DNA of 64,000 nt from Micromonospora kangleipakensis. GTDB lineage: Bacteria; Actinomycetota; Actinomycetes; Mycobacteriales; Micromonosporaceae. Each line of letters opens with the position of its first letter. The stretch's first letter is position 1. The position numbers and the translations under genes were made by a program. The DNA lies in the NCBI RefSeq assembly GCF_004217615.1, contig NZ_SHLD01000001.1, forward strand, positions 248,001 to 312,000. The letters run 5' to 3'. Under the pieces are notes generated by a model. The model had not been told where the DNA came from and searched no databases. It was given only the letters and a program-made list of their open reading frames with translations. Positions 60,445-64,000 of the stretch are shown here, piece by piece.

Positions 60445-62847
60445 TCAGGAGACGTTGACCGCGGTGTCGTCCACCACGAAGGAGGTCTGCAGCGAGATGT
60501 CCTCCACACCGGTGAACTTCAGGGTGACGGTCTGGCCGGCGTACGAGGCCAGCGAGAACGACCGCTGGGTGTACCCGGCGGCCTTGTTCAGGTTCGAGTA
60601 CGTGGCCAGGGTCGCCAGCACCGTCCCGGACGAGTTGAGCACCTGCACCCGGAGCGTGTCGTACGCGATGCTGGTGGTGGTCTCGGACGTGTCGATGTGC
60701 AGCCAGAAGCTGAAGTTGTACGACGTGCAGCCGGCCGGCAGGCTCACCGCCTGGGAGAGCGTGTCGGTGTGGCTGGTGCCGTAGCCGTCCAGCCAGGCGT
60801 TCCAGGTGCCGGAGCGGGGCGGCTGACCGGACGAGCCGTACTGGCCGATGACGCCGGAGGTGGACGCCCAGACGGTGTTGCCGGACTCGAAGCCGGGGTT
60901 GCCGAGCTTCTGGCCGGCGCCGGTGCAGCCGCCGCCGGTGCCGTTCACGGTCAGCGTGTAGGTCGCCGTGTGCGTCACCGACGTGCCGGTGCCGGTGACC
61001 GTGACCGGGTAGGTGCCGGCCGCGGTGCTCGACGTGGTGCTGATGGTGAGGGTGGACGACCCGCCGGACGTCACCGAGGACGGGCTGAACGACGCGGTCG
61101 CGCCGCTCGGCAGGCCGGACGCGGAGAACGTCACGGTCTGCGCGGTGCCGGAGGTGGTCGCGGTCGAGACGGTGGTGGAGACCGAGCCGCCCGCAGTCAC
61201 CGAGCCGGAGGTCGGCGAGAGCGAGACCGAGAAGTCGTTACCGGTCGAGCAGGGCGCGTCGTTGCCGGAGACGGCCACCGCGGTCCACGCCGCCTGGACG
61301 GTCTTGTACTCGGTGGAGCAGCTGCCGTACAGGTCGGTCGCCGCCCGCAGGGTGTACGCCCGGGCGGTGTTCGACGGGGTGGTGTTGTTGACGTACGCGG
61401 TGTTCGAGGTGAAGTAGACGTCGAGCGCCCGGAACCAGATCTTCTCCGCCTTGGCGCGACCGACGCCGGTCACCGCGGGGGCGGAGCCGCAGACCGGCGA
61501 GGTGCCGTACGCGGTGGCGCCGGTGCCCTCGGCCAAGTTGAAGAAGAAGTGGTTGGCCGGACCGGACGAGTAGTGCACGTCCTTGTTCTTGGTGTTGGTG
61601 GTCCAGCAGCTGTCGGACGAGCCGTCCAGCGACGGGTTGTACATGTACCGCAGCGGCGTGCCGTTGCCGTTGATGTTGATCTTCTCGCCGATCTGGTAGT
61701 CACCCGGGTCGGCGGTGGTGTTGGCGTAGAACTCCACCATCGTGCCGAAGATGTCGCTGGTGGCCTCGTTGAGGCCGCCGGACTCGCCGGAGTAGGTCAG
61801 GCCGCCGGGGACCACGTTCTCGGTCACGCCGTGGCTCATCTCGTGGCCGGCCACGTCGAGCGCCACCAGCGGACGGGAGTTGCTCGAGCCGTCGCCGTAG
61901 GTCATCTGGGAGCCGTCCCAGAAGGCGTTGACGTAGTTGTTGCCGTAGTGGACCCGGCTCGGCACGCCGGTGCCGTTGCCGAAGATGCCGTTGCGGCCGT
62001 GCACGTTCTTGTAGTAGTCGAAGGTCTTGGCGGCGCCGAAGTGGGCGTCGACCCCGGCGGACTGCCGGTTGGAGTTCGCGCCGTTGCCCCAGGTGTTGTC
62101 GGCGTCGGTGAAGGTGGTGCAGGTCGACGTGCCGTTGTTCATGTCGCAGGTACGGCCGTTGCCGTGCGACGGGTCCACCATCTGGTAGGTGCTGCCGGAG
62201 AGCGTGGTGTCGATGCTGACCGTGCCGGAGTAGATGCTGTTGCCGGTGCCGGCAACCGTCTCGATGTCGTCGTACGACCCGATCACCTTGCCGCTGGTGG
62301 CGTCGGTGATGACGTGCAGCTTCGACGGGGTCTGCTTGTCGGCCTTCATGCCGGAGGCGACGGTCTCCCAGGCCAGCCGGCCCCGGCCGGAGCTGGCGTC
62401 GACGAAGAGCTCCGGCGCACCGACGGAGGTGAGCGAGCCGGAGAAGGCCTGGCGTGCGCTCGCCTTGGCGGCCGCCGCGTCGACCTTGGCGGTGGTGCCC
62501 AGGGTCAGCGGTGCGGCCAGGCCGACGGACGTGCCGGCGTAGCTGCCGTTGGGGGCGGTGTGGATGACGAAGTCACCGCCGTACACGCGCAGGCCGTGGT
62601 ACGTCCGGGTGTACCGGGTGTGCGCGGCGCCGCTGGCATCCACCTTCGTGCGGACCGCCTGGTACGCCTCACCGCCGGCGCCCTGCACGGCGCCGGGGTT
62701 GGTGCGGAGCAGGTTGTCCGCGCGGGCTGCGGCGGTGGATTCCGGAGCGGGGGCGCTGGGGGTTGCCGCGTGCGCCGTGGTGGCGACGCAGGTCAGCACG
62801 CCACTGGTGAGCAGAGCTGCGCCGACTGCGGCGAGGGGTCTTTTCAC
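60445..62847 (-). CDS. Secreted M4-family (thermolysin-like) metalloprotease
   Basis: 800 residues from GTG 62847 (AGGAGGG upstream). A signal peptide (KRPLAAVGAALLTSGVLTC...AHA) leads to an FTP-type propeptide (about 35-220), the catalytic domain with zinc motif AGHEMSHG (H335, E336, H339) and GGLNEATSD (Glu ligand), then the M4 C-terminal domain with HYSSGPANHFFFNLAEG (proton-donor His). After that come an Ig/PKD-like Ser/Thr/Gly-rich module (about 540-640) and a C-terminal beta-sandwich (about 650-800, NPGFESG...W). Expected to be an extracellular protease, auto-processed. Divergent from the emfourin-like lipoprotein gene, 171 bases between starts. Confidence 0.94.
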   Translation of the reverse strand: MKRPLAAVGAALLTSGVLTCVATTAHAATPSAPAPESTAAARADNLLRTNPGAVQGAGGEAYQAVRTKVDASGAAHTRYTRTYHGLRVYGGDFVIHTAPNGSYAGTSVGLAAPLTLGTTAKVDAAAAKASARQAFSGSLTSVGAPELFVDASSGRGRLAWETVASGMKADKQTPSKLHVITDATSGKVIGSYDDIETVAGTGNSIYSGTVSIDTTLSGSTYQMVDPSHGNGRTCDMNNGTSTCTTFTDADNTWGNGANSNRQSAGVDAHFGAAKTFDYYKNVHGRNGIFGNGTGVPSRVHYGNNYVNAFWDGSQMTYGDGSSNSRPLVALDVAGHEMSHGVTENVVPGGLTYSGESGGLNEATSDIFGTMVEFYANTTADPGDYQIGEKININGNGTPLRYMYNPSLDGSSDSCWTTNTKNKDVHYSSGPANHFFFNLAEGTGATAYGTSPVCGSAPAVTGVGRAKAEKIWFRALDVYFTSNTAYVNNTTPSNTARAYTLRAATDLYGSCSTEYKTVQAAWTAVAVSGNDAPCSTGNDFSVSLSPTSGSVTAGGSVSTTVSTATTSGTAQTVTFSASGLPSGATASFSPSSVTSGGSSTLTISTTSSTAAGTYPVTVTGTGTSVTHTATYTLTVNGTGGGCTGAGQKLGNPGFESGNTVWASTSGVIGQYGSSGQPPRSGTWNAWLDGYGTSHTDTLSQAVSLPAGCTSYNFSFWLHIDTSETTTSIAYDTLRVQVLNSSGTVLATLATYSNLNKAAGYTQRSFSLASYAGQTVTLKFTGVEDISLQTSFVVDDTAVNVS

Positions 62848-63018
62848 GGGCCCTCCTGACGGGGGAAAGTTGTGACGGGGGTAGTCACGCATGTAGATAT
62901 AGCGATACATCGAAGAAAGGGGAAGAGGGCGAGCGCTTTCCTGCCGGGGACACTGGCCGTTCGGATGAGGCGGTCCAGGTGACGGGAACCGGGCGGCACG
63001 GCCGCGCGTCCGATCGGC

Positions 63019-63489
63019 ATGAGATCGAACCCCCGCGCGGCGGCCCTCCTCGCCGCACTTCTCGTCGCCCTGGCCGGCTGCGCGACGACCGACCCGACCG
63101 TGGCCACCCCCGGCGCCCCCGCCTCCGGTTCGGCGTCCGCCACCCTTGCCGCTCGGGTGGTGCTGGCGAAATCCGGCGGCATCGCCGGGCTGCGGGACAC
63201 GGTCACCGTCGAGCCCGACGGCCGGTGGACCGTGGCCGACAAGACCGGCGCCACCCGTTCCGGGCAGCTCGGCCCGGCGGACCTCGACCGGCTGCGCCAG
63301 CTCACCGCCGACTCCCGGCTGGCCGGCGAGACGGCCGCCACCACCGCCCCGAGCAGCTGCGCCGACGCGTTCACCTACCAGCTCACCGTGGGCGACCGGA
63401 CGACCGGCTACGTGGACTGCCCCACCGATCCCGACCGCCCGGCGGCCACCGCCGCCGTGGTGGAGCTGCTCACCCGCGCCACCACCTGA
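63019..63489 (+). CDS. Emfourin-like lipoprotein, candidate M4 protease inhibitor
   Basis: 156 residues from ATG 63019. Signal RAAALLAALLVALAGC with lipobox LAGC predicts a lipid-anchored extracytoplasmic protein. Mature domain: RVVLAKSGGIAGLRDTVTVE, PDGRW, GQLGPADLDRLRQLTADSRL, CADAFTYQLTVGDRTTGYVDCP and TAAVVELLTRA. This fits the emfourin (M4in) pattern, which inhibits protealysin-like M4 proteases, with the Ser-Gly-Gly-Phe/Ile and DAFxYxLTV hallmarks. The gene is divergent from a secreted M4 protease, the same pairing as in known emfourin systems but with a lipoprotein instead of a cytoplasmic form. Paralog at 8106-8630. Confidence 0.78.
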   Translation: MRSNPRAAALLAALLVALAGCATTDPTVATPGAPASGSASATLAARVVLAKSGGIAGLRDTVTVEPDGRWTVADKTGATRSGQLGPADLDRLRQLTADSRLAGETAATTAPSSCADAFTYQLTVGDRTTGYVDCPTDPDRPAATAAVVELLTRATT

Positions 63490-63513
63490 CCCGCGGGGGC
63501 GACCCCGGCGACC

Positions 63514-64000
63514 TCACCAGCCGTCGGCGGCGGCCAGCAGGGCGCGGCGGACGGTCTGGATCTCCCGTCGGCCCGCCGCCGCCGGCCGGGCCGCGAGGAA
63601 GAGCGTGTTGAGCGGCGGCACCGGCGGCGCGAGCAGCTCGCGCAGCGCGCCGGAGGCCAGCTCGCCCCGGCAGAGGTACGTCGGCAGCACGCTCGCCCCG
63701 GCGCCGGCGAGCACCGCCGCCCGGACCGCCCGCAGGTCGGCCACGACCAGGCTCGGCGTGCGGGTGAGCCGGGTGTCGAAGACGGTCCGCCAGTACCGGC
63801 GCACGATCGGGGCCTCCTCGGCGTACGCGACGAGTGGCACGTCGCGCAGCGCCTGCGGGGTCACCGGCTCCGGCAGCCGCTCCGAAGAGCGGCCGGCCGA
63901 CGATCTCCTCCAGCGCTCGGAGCTGGGCGGTGACGGTCGGCTGGGCCAGCCCGAGCAGCTCGGCCGCCCCGGTCACCGACCCCGGTGCACGGCGAGGAAG
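63514..64000 (-). pseudogene. Broken LysR-family regulator gene (runs off window)
   Basis: Reading inward from the right edge: FLAVHRG in one frame, then after one missing base SVTGAAELLGLAQPTVTAQL and RALEEIVGRPLF (helix-turn-helix of LysR type). Next the frame shifts to ERLPEPVTPQALRDVPLVAY, which continues to a C-terminal effector-domain piece (AEEAPIVRRYWRTVFD, GAGASVLPTYLCRGEL, PPLNTLFLAARPA). Some 110-120 residues of the linker and first effector lobe are missing. So either a pseudogene with two frameshifts and a deletion or a sequencing/assembly fault at a contig end. Confidence 0.75.

Overview
The window is high-GC DNA (coding third positions almost all G or C) packed with genes on both strands. 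It comes from a filamentous actinomycete, most likely Micromonosporaceae. The pointers are the groEL-only CIRCE locus, a four-gene conservon, a Streptomyces-type gas vesicle operon, DUF3263 and DUF4032 proteins, frequent GTG starts and many tandem GNAT proteins. No rRNA, tRNA, CRISPR array, prophage or insertion sequence was recognised, so it reads as ordinary chromosome with some accessory blocks.

Layout. 0-14 kb: end of a GroES-like gene, a tiny membrane protein, an array of 62-bp perfect tandem repeats running into the 3' end of a PrsW-type protease gene, a SAM-IV riboswitch before a cysteine-desulfurase-like gene, a FUSC membrane protein, an HD hydrolase, a DUF4031 protein, a GlcD-like oxidase, a lipoprotein, glpD, a membrane-anchored subtilisin and a double-GNAT protein. 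14-25 kb: groEL with two CIRCE operators, a GPYA-repeat membrane protein, a cold-shock protein, GNATs, paaN, thrC behind a SAM-I riboswitch, and a DMT exporter facing an ArsR regulator with two matched operators. 24.7-28.5 kb: an ABC permease coupled to a protein that fuses an exported S15-type hydrolase to an ABC ATPase.

28.9-42.7 kb is the most distinctive block. An extra two-TM sensor is translationally linked to a conservon (NIT-HAMP kinase-like ATPase, roadblock/LC7, DUF742, small GTPase), followed by an unknown protein and a two-domain CDC48-like AAA ATPase whose first ATPase domain is degenerate. Facing it is a ten-gene gas vesicle operon (gvpY/Z-like, gvpA, F, G, O, J, L, S, K) with a candidate SigB-type promoter upstream of its first gene. 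No gvpN was seen.

43-58.6 kb: a PP2C phosphatase, a DUF3263 protein, a second ABC transporter, a DeoR regulator divergent from a SIS-ROK-nagA amino-sugar operon, DUF4032, PAP2, an APC transporter, a two-pass channel with RCK domains and an unusual selectivity filter, a pyrimidine-dimer glycosylase-like protein and a CrtU-like carotenoid oxidoreductase. 58.7-64 kb: an HNH nuclease, an enoyl-CoA hydratase, and a secreted M4 metalloprotease divergent from an emfourin-like lipoprotein (a candidate protease/inhibitor pair with a second paralog near 8.4 kb). The window ends in a broken LysR gene.

Start sites were chosen by Shine-Dalgarno spacing, overlap with neighbours and family N-termini. Residue numbers come from hand counting and may be off by one or two where marked approximate.
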